Under the pieces are notes generated by a model that did not search any database, was not told the origin of the DNA, and saw only the letters and a list, made by a program, of their open reading frames with translations. DNA of 64,000 bases from contig WNNJ02002755.1 in assembly GCA_012934845.2 (NCBI GenBank), forward strand, positions 1 to 64,000, given 5' to 3'. The translations under genes and the position numbers were made by a program. Source of the DNA: Pomphorhynchus laevis. Lineage: Eukaryota > Acanthocephala > Palaeacanthocephala > Echinorhynchida > Pomphorhynchidae. This document shows, one piece after another, positions 54,510-64,000 of this stretch. Each line of letters opens with the position of its first letter. Position 1 is the first letter of the stretch.

Positions 54510-56420
54510 GAAAAAGACGGTATTTAACTTATTAAATTAACTTATTAAATTATTAAAATTGTAAATAGGAAATATGAATTATTTTCATTTAACTAAGATT
54601 AATAATTAAAATTAATAAAGTTAATTTTATATAATTTATACTCTTTAGTAGAATTTTAAATTATTTTACAACTTATTGAGTTGTAACTAATAAATAATAA
54701 ATTACAAATAATAAATTTATAGTCAAACAAATTGGTTTTAAAAATTTAAATTTTTTAAATCAATTTATTTAAATTTAATTAATTTAAATCTTTTTAACTG
54801 TTGCTATCAAGGCACAATAATGTCAACGATACTTTCCTAATGTCAACGATACTGAAATATATAATTCAAATTTGAGAATTTTGTTTGATTTAAATTTCAG
54901 AAATTATTAATTAATTTTATTAATTAAAATAATATTAGTGTATTGTACAGTTAAATAAATGTAATGTGTTTTCATGTACAAATTTACTCATAGAATTACA
55001 AAACGGTCAACTGAAGCAAACGAATTACATGAGTTGACTGTTTGCAGTCAAGTCTTTGGATTAAAATGAATTCTAAATAAAAAAAAACTAATTACTTATC
55101 AAATTGTTTGTATTAGCGAAATATATGTAATAGCATACCGGAAAGTCGGGGGTTGATCCCCATTTCAGCCCGTCGATTCCGTAGATACCAGCGCACGTGA
55201 CGCCATTAATCCCCATTATCTTATCAATATATGGGTCCCAGGAAGACATTTTCTATCTGATATTTCTAAGTTTCAATTGTAGGTCTGCAAAATTGATCGG
55301 TCCCGTTCCACAGCAGCAGCAATAGAAGCTGAACGCACAGCACAAGTTGATAATCTATAAGCGAGATATATTTCTATTAGTTAGAACAGCGAATGTTTGA
55401 GAAAAAAAATCATGAGTAAATACTAAAACGTTAAAACAATTGAGACATAAGGTTAGCGTAAATCTCCTTCCTGCAAGTCTGCTAAATAGGTGTGGTAGAT
55501 GTGACAATATCCCAGTAAAGACGATGGCTTGTCGTCACTAATAATCTTACAGCAAAACACCGCTTTGTTAGTTTCGGGTGTAATCAAAGAGTTAGAAAGT
55601 ACACGACCAATTTAAGTAACTACAATGCACGAAATAAAGATACAAGTACAACCTAAAGCCGTTTTGTTGCTAAAAGGTCGATACAGACGTGAAAAGCGCC
55701 AACAGATTAACATCAAATTTACTCGGTGGTAGGAGAGCTGTGCTCCTTTACCCGACGGCTAAACTGTCAATTTAAAACGACGATTAATGGACGTACTGAG
55801 TATTCAAATTAGGTAACTAAGCAAACACCGAATTTAGCACGTATTCTCCTCTTCTACAAGGGATGGCACTGTATGCACAATCCTTTCTTTCTATTTATTA
55901 TAGTAGATTTCTCGACTTCTAATTCCCTCTACTCTTCATCTGCGTTTCGATCGTCAAGCGTAGGCGACCCTAAAAAGAAAGATAGCAAAGCGCAACTAGA
56001 ATAAGCCTTTCCACTAAAAGAGTACTTTACTACACATGACGACTACACATACGTTTAACAAGAACTATACATTAAATATTTTGCTGATAAGAGATATACA
56101 GAGAAAATAAGTATTCTCATCCTTCTCTCTGTCTACTATCTAACGAGGCGTGTGTATGGAGTTTGCCTACATCTCGAAGCGTCATATTGCTGAATAGACA
56201 GATCAAACAAGGAAAGTATGCTGCGCGTTTTGTTAGCAGCAAAAGTGAATATGGTTGAAGTGTTCCAGGCTAGATATATACCCTACACAACAAGCAGTAA
56301 CAACGAATCAAGATGGTACATGGCGGAATTGCTCTATTTATATGCAGAATGCCAATCCTCGCCTCGATAAGCCAGCATCGAAAGTGTATTCGTCGGAATG
56401 TCGCTTCCATAATAGACGGA
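54510..56420. other. unassigned region
   Basis: 54510-55130 is AT-rich with nothing supported. 55130-56420 is less AT-rich and probably a decayed element, but no frame gives a family I know. GGGGGTTGATCCCC at about 55149-55163 resembles a tRNA T arm (box B), possibly a SINE scrap; no matching box A is convincing. Confidence 0.4.
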
Positions 56421-56423
56421 CAC

Positions 56424-57163
56424 AATGGTGGAATCTGTGGCTATAACCTCAGAAAGGGAATTCGTTAATTACAGCAACATTGTAGCAATGGTTTGCTCGT
56501 TTTTCTCAAAACTAACGAAATTGCGATGCTGCAAGGACAATCGTGACAACACTGTAGTACGATGTACTGGCAATTATACATAGAAGCAAGACATCCTAAA
56601 CCGGCGTTAAGAAACTAGTGGCGGCAACTTCAAACGTTTTGGAAAACGTTCCTTTTGTGACCCAGTGGCGGTGGTAGATTTTGTCAAAGAGAAAACAGCT
56701 ATCAACGTATCACTTCAACGACAGTTTCACAATTTAGGGGGATTCTTCTTTCTCGGATATTTACTACAAATAAGTGAATGACAATAATAATGGTGGAATC
56801 TGTGATTATAGCTTATCGCTTTATGAAGAAAGGGATATTCTTTATTCGTCAATTACAGCAACATTGTAGCAATCGTTTGCTCGTTTTTCTCAAAACTAAC
56901 GAAATTGCGATGCTGCAAGGACAATCGTGGCAATACTGTAGTACGATGTACTGACAATTATACATAGAAGCAAGACATCCTAAACCGGCGTTAAAACAAA
57001 CCAGGGGCGGCAACTTCAAACGTTTTGGAAAACGTTCCTTTTGTGACCCAGTGGCGGTGGTAGATTTTGTCAAAGAGAAAACAGCTATCAACGTATCACT
57101 TCAACGACAGTTTCACAATTTACGGGGATGCTTCTTTCTCGGATATTTACTACAAATAAGTGA
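56424..57163. repeat. 365-bp tandem repeat, two units, unknown
   Basis: Units start at 56424 and 56789 (AATGGTGGAATCTGTG). Both hold GGCGGCAACTTCAAACG and CCCAGTGGCGGTGGTAG. The plus frame reads VVDFVKEKTAINVSLQRQFH and LGYLLQIS in both units (57051-57326 in unit 2), which suggests a once-coding unit. Family not recognised. A third partial copy (about 58168-58353) lies 1.4 kb downstream. Confidence 0.75.
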
Positions 57164-57329
57164 ATTTATTACTCATTTAAAAATATTGATGAGTAAATAC
57201 GAAAAAGAATATTTGATTTCACAACTTAATTACAGAAGATGGAGTTTAAAAATTTTAATCAGACTTTTAAGTCAACGTAAAACTAGCTTCAAGTCAACTA
57301 TATATTGCAAATTGACTAGTTTTTAAACC

Positions 57330-57639
57330 AATTTGACAAATAGATCGGATGCTAATATCAACATATCAATTGTAATAGTGCAATAAGAATGAAATTATAA
57401 ACTTTAATTACTAGACAAATCCCGTTTTTTACACTCAAGTTCAAAAATCGATGCAAGCATCAATCAGGTTTGAAGATGATTGATTCATATAAGAATTATT
57501 AGAAAAATAAAATTATCATCTAGAAAGACAAGACTATAACTTATATGGAAGAATTTTAATGTAATAAATAAAGATAAATAATAACTAATTATTTAAGATG
57601 CTATATAATTTATATTTATATCAAGTTAAAATTTAAAGT
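57330..57639. other. AT-rich spacer
   Basis: Nothing supported. Confidence 0.55.
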
Positions 57640-57825
57640 TGAAATTTAAAATAAAAGTCAATTTTTATGAATTGACTTATAAATAACAGAATTAGGATTT
57701 GAGGTCATCAGAAGGAACTGCTTTGTTATCAGGTTTCAACCCCTATTCCTCGACCTAACACAGCAGCAAGGCCAAAGACATGCAAATGACGAATTTCCTC
57801 TAATGAAATTTGATTATTAAAATTT
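57640..57825 (-). mobile_element. Naiad copy G, tail and pseudoknot only
   Basis: On the minus strand this is the pseudoknot domain followed by the start of the 3' tail (ATTGACTTTTATTTTAAATT as complement of 57643 onward). No coding part remains. Confidence 0.8.
57711..57800 (-). ncRNA. Naiad pseudoknot domain, copy G (diverged)
   Basis: On the minus strand P1 is TTGGCCTT/GGGGTTGA, all eight positions still able to pair using wobbles. P2 is CTGCTGTGTT/AACAAAGCAG, where the C-G pair of copy A has become T-A on both strands, a true compensatory change, with one mismatch. CTGATGACCTC follows. Confidence 0.75.
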
Positions 57826-58530
57826 AGTTTGAAGTTCTACATTTTAATTACTGACGATGGATAGTGGCGTATTTAGATAAAGATGAAGATTTAGAAGATG
57901 AAGAAGATGTAACAGTAGTTATAAAAATATACAACATTAAACTAATTTTTATATAAACTAATTATTGAGTATTCAAACATTAATCTATTATATTTATCAT
58001 TGAATTCAATTAATTCAGTTTTTGTTTTTATTTTTAATTTAAAAAACAAATATTACTAAACTTTAATTTTAAAATTTAGTTTGAAGTTCTACATTTTAAT
58101 TGCTATGGATAACGGGGTATGTAGATAAAGATGAAGATGTAGAAGATGAAGAAGATGTAACACCAATGACTTCTCACAATTTACGGGGGTGCTTCTTTCT
58201 CGGGTATTTACTAAAAATAAGTGAATGACAATAATAATGGTGGAATCTGTGGCTATAGCTTATCGCTTTATGAAGAAAGGGATATTTTTATTCGTCAATT
58301 ACAGCGACATTGCAACAATGGTTTGCTCGTTTTTCTCAAAACTAGCGAAATTATAATATTAATAATAAATTATAATATTATAAAAATATACAATATTAAA
58401 CTAATTTTTATATAAACTAATTATTGAGCATTCAAACATTAATCTATTATATTTATCATTGAATTCAATTAATTCAGTTTTTGTTTTTATTTTTAATTTG
58501 AAAAACAAATATTACTAAACTTTAATTTTA
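57826..58530. repeat. local AT-rich duplications
   Basis: A block with TTTGAAGTTCTACATTTTAA and AAGATGAAGA occurs at 57833 and 58079. ATTAAACTAATTTTTATATA to TTACTAAACTTTAATTTT occurs at 57935-58067 and 58399-58531. They interleave with the third partial copy of the 365-bp unit. No gene. Confidence 0.7.
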
Positions 58531-58726
58531 AATCAAAGTTGGAATTTTTGTAAAGTTACAAAATTAAAAGCAAGAGATAATTATTTATTCATTATTAAAT
58601 AAAATTATTTAATTTCATATGTAGGCAGCTTTGTTTCAGCTTTATTTACTATCCGATAATGCTGGAATTATACATCTTTGATATATGCATTCACAGACAA
58701 TAATTGCTCAAATTTTTTAATTCAAA

Positions 58727-58925
58727 TTAGCTAACTGAGTCTACGTATATTATACTATAAATAAGAAATGATTATAAATAAAATAACTTATAAATAATTA
58801 TGATTAATAGATCCAATTTATACAATTTTTATACCAAGTTAGAAATTTAAATAAAAGTCAATTCTTATGGATTAGCTAATAAATATCATGCGATGTATCC
58901 TAGAAGGATTGGAGGTCATCATATA
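58727..58925 (-). mobile_element. Naiad copy H, 3' tail
   Basis: The terminal motif as complement (TAGCTAACTGAGTCTACGTA, 58729-58748), then the AT tail up to GGAGGTCATCAT, where the pseudoknot is cut off. Confidence 0.78.
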
Positions 58926-59224
58926 ATGTACATTTATTTACAAAGTATGCATGTGCCGAGTCGACACAAGATAAAATATGTGCTAATATCTAAAAGGGTA
59001 TTCAATAATCATTTAAATACACAAATATTCAAATCTACAAAATTTAAATTAAGGCGTCAACCCAAATACCTTTTATGTAAATACTACGTAAAGTATTCTG
59101 GTTCTTATGTTTCAAAACTTTTAAAATATTTTGAAATGCCGATTTAACTACCAAGTTTCTTTTAGTGATTATTGATCTCACAAGTATACGAAATTACATA
59201 AACGTCCGTCGTTGTAAGTAGTAA

Positions 59225-59590
59225 CTTGGTATTTTTATAGCAAATTAGAAATTAAAATAAAAGTCAATTTTTATGAATTGACTAATAACTAACTGAAGAT
59301 GTATCAGAATAAGGATTAGAGGTCATCAGGAGGAACTGCTATGCTATCAGGTATCGGCCTCTGGTAGCATAGCAATCCCTCCTGATGACGAAAGTCCCTT
59401 CTGATGATGTTCCGGCCCATAGCAGTGGGGCCAAATACATGCTAATGACGTATTTTCTCTAAAGAAATATGATTAGTTAGTCTGCCGTATTTTAATACAA
59501 AGCATATTGTTTATTATCCATCCGTAAAACAAATTTCTGTCTAATGTTTTAAATTTATTTTAAATAATATTTTGCTGATTTATACTTCTC
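59225..59590 (-). mobile_element. Naiad copy I, 3' end
   Basis: On the minus strand: RT C-terminal remnant (59520-59590), the pseudoknot domain with an insertion, and part of the tail. It ends before the terminal motif. Confidence 0.8.
59329..59460 (-). ncRNA. Naiad pseudoknot domain, copy I (with insertion)
   Basis: On the minus strand: TTGGCCCC/GAGGCCGA and CTGCTATG/AGCATAGCAG. The loop is enlarged by ~40 nt containing a partial inverted copy of the domain's 3' part (TCATCAGGAGGGATTGCTAT). CTGATGACC follows the outer stem. Confidence 0.7.
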
Positions 59591-59594
59591 CATT

Positions 59595-60670
59595 ATAAGA
59601 AATAGAAAAAATTAATCAAACTTCCTTGAAAAAATGTGTTCATAGTTTCAAGTTTTTAACCTTCACTTAGCCGCTTTTCAGAAATTTTGCCTAATTGTAT
59701 TATAAGGAATGATCAGTTATATATACAAGGTTCCGATTAATTACCATACGATATGCCAAAATCGATACCTTTTTTAAAAAACGATGGAGAAACTATGCTT
59801 GTTTTAAGATTTCGCTAAAAGATAAATCTCTTTAGTGAAAGTTAGCCATATATCGTCGACCCATATAGAATGCTTTCACCGCGCTGATATGACGATTATG
59901 AAAGTTACCTGCACCTATTTCCAAAGCGTAATAAACGGTTTGGATTTTCGATTTTCCGGCAGATCATTCCTCACAACAATATATATATAAATGTATGTTA
60001 AATGTGGTGATAGCACATGTCATAACAATTTGCATAATATTTTCAAGTACGACAAATAATAACAAAGCACACCTTTCCAGTTCCTAATACAGAGTAACGT
60101 TCCTAATGAAAATTAAAGGTTGTCTTACGATAGAGTGTTTGTAGTTTAAGTGTTGACATTAAAACGCGTAGCTGGACACCAACCTATTGAATCTAAAGCT
60201 ATTTGTCAATTCTCACTACACCCCATTAAAATATCAGATTACATCTAAATGTTTATTCAAAAGAAATTATGCAGTCATTTTTAACTGCTGCGAGATATTC
60301 TTTTAATTGTCAGAATGTAGCGTTCAATTCTCACAAGCAATTACGTTATGTCTTGTCAAAGGCAATAAACAATATGAAAATATCATTTCCAGGTAAATAA
60401 TGCGCATCTACAAGCAACAATCATGGATTAATATTCGATTTTTGCCTGGAAACTAGGCTATAAATTATGCCATTTTATAAATATATGGAAAATAATTTGC
60501 TATAATAGTTTATTAGATCATTTTATCACATCTTCAAAACATAAAGTAATAAAATAGTGAACTGATTTGATTTAATCAATCGAAAAATCATATAATAAAT
60601 AATTAACGTATAATTTTATTTAATATTTATAACATAAAGGTAAATAATACAATCAATTTTTAAAATATAA
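59595..60670. other. AT-rich spacer
   Basis: No supported gene, RNA or repeat. Confidence 0.6.
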
Positions 60671-60828
60671 AAATTAGTACGCTTTATACAAATCTAGGTT
60701 TAGTAGATATTAAAGAAGAATTAGAAAAATTAATTAATCTTATATTCAGAAAAAGATATACATATATATGTTATAATAATTATAACGCCTATCTAACAAA
60801 AATTAAACCATCAAATAAATATAAATAT

Positions 60829-61374
60829 ATGGATAAAATTGAATTAATAGAATCCTTAAATATTTTGATAAATCAAAATTATTTAAAAGTAGGGACATCT
60901 ATATTTAGACAAGTAAAAGGTGTTCCAATGGGTGGTAATAGTAGCCCAATTATAGCTGACTTGTTTTTAAGCTTTATAGAATATGAATTTGTTCATAACT
61001 GTGTAAAAACTAAATCTAAACAATATAAATATATGAAATATATGTTTCGATACATTGATGATATATGTGTATTTAATTCTAATAATTTTTATTCAATTAG
61101 TGAGCACATTTATCCAGAAAGCCTTATTCTTAACAAAACCAATATTAATGATAAAGAAGGTGTATATCTAGATATGAACATTAAATTAACATTAACTAAA
61201 ACTACTATTAATTTATATCGTAAAGATGACATATTTAAATTTACAAGAAACATATTTTTGCATGAGCATTCATGCATACAATATAATATAAAATATAATA
61301 CATTAAATAATGAAATTTTAAGAATTGCAACAATATGTAATGATATTAGGCTTTCTTCAAAATCATTTAAATAA
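60829..61374 (+). pseudogene. Naiad copy J reverse transcriptase, C-terminal half
   Basis: The frame is open from about 60674 and holds GVPMGGNSSPIIADLFLS (motif B) and FRYIDDICVF (motif C). A 1-base change near 61348 relative to copy A shifts the end into another frame (61325-61573: GFLQNHLNNLIDTYFKLGYY). Without its 5' half it cannot act alone. Confidence 0.9.
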
Positions 61375-61529
61375 TTTAATAGATACATATTTTAAACTAG
61401 GTTACTATAAAAATAACATCAAACAGAAAATAGTAAAATATATAAATCAACAAAATAATATTAGAAATAAATTTAAACTATTACGAAGACAATTTCTATG
61501 GATAAAATATATGATAATCAAATATCATC

Positions 61530-61617
61530 AGAGGAAATACATTATTAACATGCATTTGGCCCCGCTGCAATGAGGGTTGAAGATTAGGGACCGAAATTTT
61601 ATAGCTTAAGTTTCTCC
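61530..61617 (+). ncRNA. Naiad pseudoknot domain, copy J (diverged)
   Basis: AGAGGAAATACAT with TTTCTCC, TTGGCCCC with GGGACCGA, and GCTGCAATG weakly with TAGCTTAAG. P2 has decayed, and CTGATGA is lost (CCAGACAA). Confidence 0.6.
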
Positions 61618-61644
61618 AGACAATCTCTAATTCCTATTATAATG

Positions 61645-61929
61645 CATGGTTTATTAAATTCCTTTTATTTAAAAAATGCAATATTTCGATAGCTCCTGAT
61701 ATCATCATCAGGATTCAAATTAAATGTTCACAAAATTTCGAATTTTTAACATTTATGCAAAAATACAAGCATTTTGAACATTTAGACAGCGTTCGCATTT
61801 TATTCAGCGCCATCAATAGGTGATCCGACAAATATTTCTTGAATGGCTGGCTTTAGTGATTCCTAATACGCAATACTAAGGAATTATTTTCTAATTGACG
61901 TATTTTAGCAGTTTACTTCACTGAAGGCA
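61645..61929. other. spacer with half foldback
   Basis: 61675-61720 carries ATATTTCGATAGCTCCTGAT, then ATCATCAGG, like one arm of the foldbacks at 3.4 kb; on the minus strand CTGATGA, T, GATA...TATC, GAAATATT. The rest is unassigned. Confidence 0.5.
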
Positions 61930-62033
61930 GTTTCTCATGACTGTTCGGATATAAAACTTGACGGTTTCGGGTTTGCTTGTGTTTTTGAAGTTTACAGAAA
62001 AAAAATATGATTTTTGCAGTCGCTTAAGGGTTT

Positions 62034-63220
62034 TTGAGCATTTTGAAGTTGGAAAAACGTGCTATGACGGAGCCTTTAAAGGTTAGTAAATTTTTACTCA
62101 ATTCGCAGCAAAATAATCCAGGAAATAAGGTTAGTACTCTAACTTTTTCTGATTGTCTTCCTGATGGGGAACTTCCCCCAATACCCAAATTGTCTAATTT
62201 AATTAATCAAGCTTCTACAACCTATCGATAAACAAAATCTATTCAATCCCTTGTTGAGAGGCTTGTCGCTCTTTATAATAAAAGGATTATTTTCAATTGT
62301 GTAAAATACTACGAAGCAGAAATTAAAATATAATTTGCTACTTCTGACTTAGCAGAGGCATACGTGAAATTTTTAATGACTCCTTTTCTATGATGGCTGC
62401 CATTTCACACAAACCTATTTTGGCCACGCTAAAAATTAACAATTTTCCTCCGTTCCTTTCTAAGGAAGACATGGCTTTGCTGGAAAGTGAATTTTAGATT
62501 CCAGACGTGCAATCTATAATTGAGAAGAAAGGTTTCCCTATTTCAGTTGTTTTCGGTAATACACCGGTTGAGGTCGCTCAGATCCTGACTTCCTTAAATA
62601 CTAACACCTTTATAGGATATAACTTAAAGTTCTTCCTTGTAGATACATATTTTTTGTCGTACCCCCTACTGCAATAAAAGTCACAAGTGAGGGCATTGGG
62701 CCTCTAATTGTGTCCTACCAGCTCACTCCGGAAACTGTTGAAAGGCCAAATTACTCCAACTGCGGGTGTGGGCACCCCGTATGGTTTAAGAAATATAATC
62801 ACTACAAAGATTATTAAAAGAGGCATAGATGCCTAAAGTTCAAGCCGGCCTCTTTGTGTTCAAGCCGTTCAACCATGAAATTCTCAAGATTATAGACGAT
62901 AAATTGCAAGTCGCATGGCCCATTTCGAAAATATGATTGTAACTTTAATTAATCGACTTACTGAATCCCTCACTTCTCCCATTGTTGGGAGTGTTAAAGA
63001 CTCTAAGAAGAAGTTTCCTAAATCAAAGAAAAGGTCTAGCTCATCTCAGCTCATTTCACCATTGAAACTCGCCTGTAAAAGCGTAAGTTGGGTCATATTA
63101 AATGAGGAAAATGAAGATAATGCCCGTGAGCAAATATCTTTACCTGTTGGAAATGGAGGTGAAAAGGGTGACCTTTCCGCCTCTAGTTCCGACTATGCAA
63201 ATGCGTTCCACTCCGTTTAA
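62034..63220 (+). pseudogene. LINE copy 4 ORF1, broken
   Basis: Begins near 62034-62055 (MTEPLKVSKFLLNSQQNNPG, then LPDGELPPIPKLSNL). Middle frames give FATSDLAEAYVKFLM and a knuckle remnant (YCNKSHK, stop, GHWASNC) matching copy 2's CTQCHEWGHWSSSC. It ends with a Lys/Ser-rich part (62915-63220: DSKKKFPKSKKRSSSSQLIS). It would bind LINE RNA. Several stops and frameshifts. Confidence 0.82.
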
Positions 63221-63230
63221 ATCATTGCAA

Positions 63231-64000
63231 TGGGAAGTACTCAAGAGCCTATTTCACTGAATATCCTTCAGTGGAATTCGGGTAATGCTTCTGCCCATAA
63301 GCTTCTATCTGGCAGAGGTGCAGATGTTATAGTCCTTCATGATACGCGGTCTATCCGTCTACCCCAGGACATTACTTGATTTATTCCAAAGCATATCTAC
63401 ACACTTCTCTCAGTACGCAAGCCCTCCTAACTCTTATTCACCTCAAGGTCTTTTAACCCTATTTAAATGCTCCTTAAGGTCCTCCGTCTTATTGAACTTC
63501 TCTTGTCCTACCATTCTTGTTTAGTTATAACACCTGTCAAGAACGGTAAATGCATCAGCCTAGCCAATGTCTACATCTGACCGGGGAGATTCACAAGAAC
63601 CGTGACCTCCTGAACCGTATTTTAGGTAGCGGCAACGACATGTTACTCAGTGACTTGAACGACAGAACTTGTCGTTGGATTAATGCAACACTCCGTAGAG
63701 TCAGGAACGATTATCTTATTCACAATCTCCTACCTTTCATTGCTCAACAAAAAACTCACTCCTCGACATACTACGCTACATAGGGTGTGGTTGCTAAAAC
63801 CTATCTGCACTGAGCAGTCAAGCTAACAACTGATCACCTCTCATGACCTAATACGCTGGCGGCTTGAGGAAGATACGTTGTTTAGAAAGAGGTTTAACTT
63901 TGATCTAATTAGTGGTCTTCTTTCAGGTAGCTATTCAACTCTTCCCCATGATAAGGAATGAGAGTTTAACCGAATTCAATTCCCACCTTTCTTCGCAAGC
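63231..64000 (+). pseudogene. LINE copy 4 ORF2 endonuclease, broken and partial
   Basis: Starts MGSTQEPISLNILQWNSGNA, then GADVIVLHDTRSIRL (Glu of QETR replaced by Asp), later NDMLLSDLNDRTCRW (63630 onward), where the GDFN block has SDLN. Active-site changes and breaks show it is dead. It continues beyond the window. Confidence 0.85.

Larger units (their letters stand above)
60674..61640 (+). mobile_element. Naiad copy J, 5'-truncated
   Basis: Starts inside RT motif A (STLYTNLGLVDIKEE) and runs through motif B, motif C, the C terminus and a diverged pseudoknot to about 61640. Nearly identical to copy A in the RT region, so it is young. Confidence 0.9.
61930..64000 (+). mobile_element. Jockey/I-type LINE, copy 4, cut by window end
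   Basis: ORF1 and the start of ORF2 in order, on the plus strand, running off the right edge in the endonuclease region. Both genes are broken. The 5' end is uncertain (about 61930-62030). Confidence 0.88.

Noticed and set aside
55130-55170. tRNA gene
   Set aside because: Only a T-arm-like GGGGGTTGATCCCC; no D arm, anticodon arm or acceptor stem.

Overview
This is an AT-rich stretch of an animal nuclear genome, almost certainly an invertebrate and perhaps an arthropod. The clues are the repeat families: Penelope-like elements of the Naiad type, APE-type LINEs of the Jockey/I group, an RTE LINE that reads like Rex3, hAT and Merlin DNA transposons, a restriction-like-endonuclease (RLE) LINE, a degraded Ty3/Gypsy fossil, satellite DNA and hammerhead-ribozyme repeats. 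I recognise no host gene, tRNA gene or rRNA gene. The window reads as a gene-poor, transposon-dense region in which elements have landed in one another.

Layout. 1-1310: two different hammerhead-bearing tandem repeats (443-bp unit on +, 293-bp unit on -) around TA microsatellites, resembling the animal repeats called retrozymes. 1329-4590: AT-rich DNA with foldback elements. 4591-8850: a ~97-bp satellite split by a 2.5-kb hAT transposon (5603-8116) with a perfect 8-bp target duplication. 8851-12740: AT-rich, with stray Naiad tails. 12899-15848: the best Naiad copy (GIY-YIG endonuclease, CxC linker, reverse transcriptase), followed by a compact pseudoknotted RNA. 16190-18230: a Merlin transposon with ~170-bp inverted ends and an 8-bp target duplication. 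18849-21110: Jockey/I-type LINE copy 1. 22300-28575: Gypsy fossil carrying LINE copy 2 (-) inside it. 29086-30299: Naiad copy B. 30990-31450: RTE 3' fragment (-). 32104-33293: a repeat complex with a clean hammerhead. 34575-35834: LINE tails and short repeats. 35986-39018: the only long intact ORF, a 1010-aa RLE-type LINE protein. 39500-40880: LINE copy 3. 43375-43865: Naiad tail. 46340-47510: foldback cluster. 48040-50230: RTE (Rex3-like) copy. 50998-52665: Naiad tails (-). 52700-54321: a 1.6-kb element with ~95-bp inverted ends. 54335-61640: more Naiad tails among unrecognised repeats. 61930-64000: LINE copy 4, running off the window.

The strongest candidate for something undescribed is the RNA domain at the 3' end of the Naiad elements. 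About 90 nt just after the RT stop codon folds as an H-type pseudoknot beside a hairpin. It recurs in at least seven copies, and base-pair-preserving double changes can be read between copies. Naiads are reported to lack canonical hammerheads, so this could be their counterpart. Canonical or near-canonical hammerheads occur elsewhere in the window, in retrozyme-like repeats that Penelope-like enzymes are thought to mobilise, so parent and parasite may sit side by side here.
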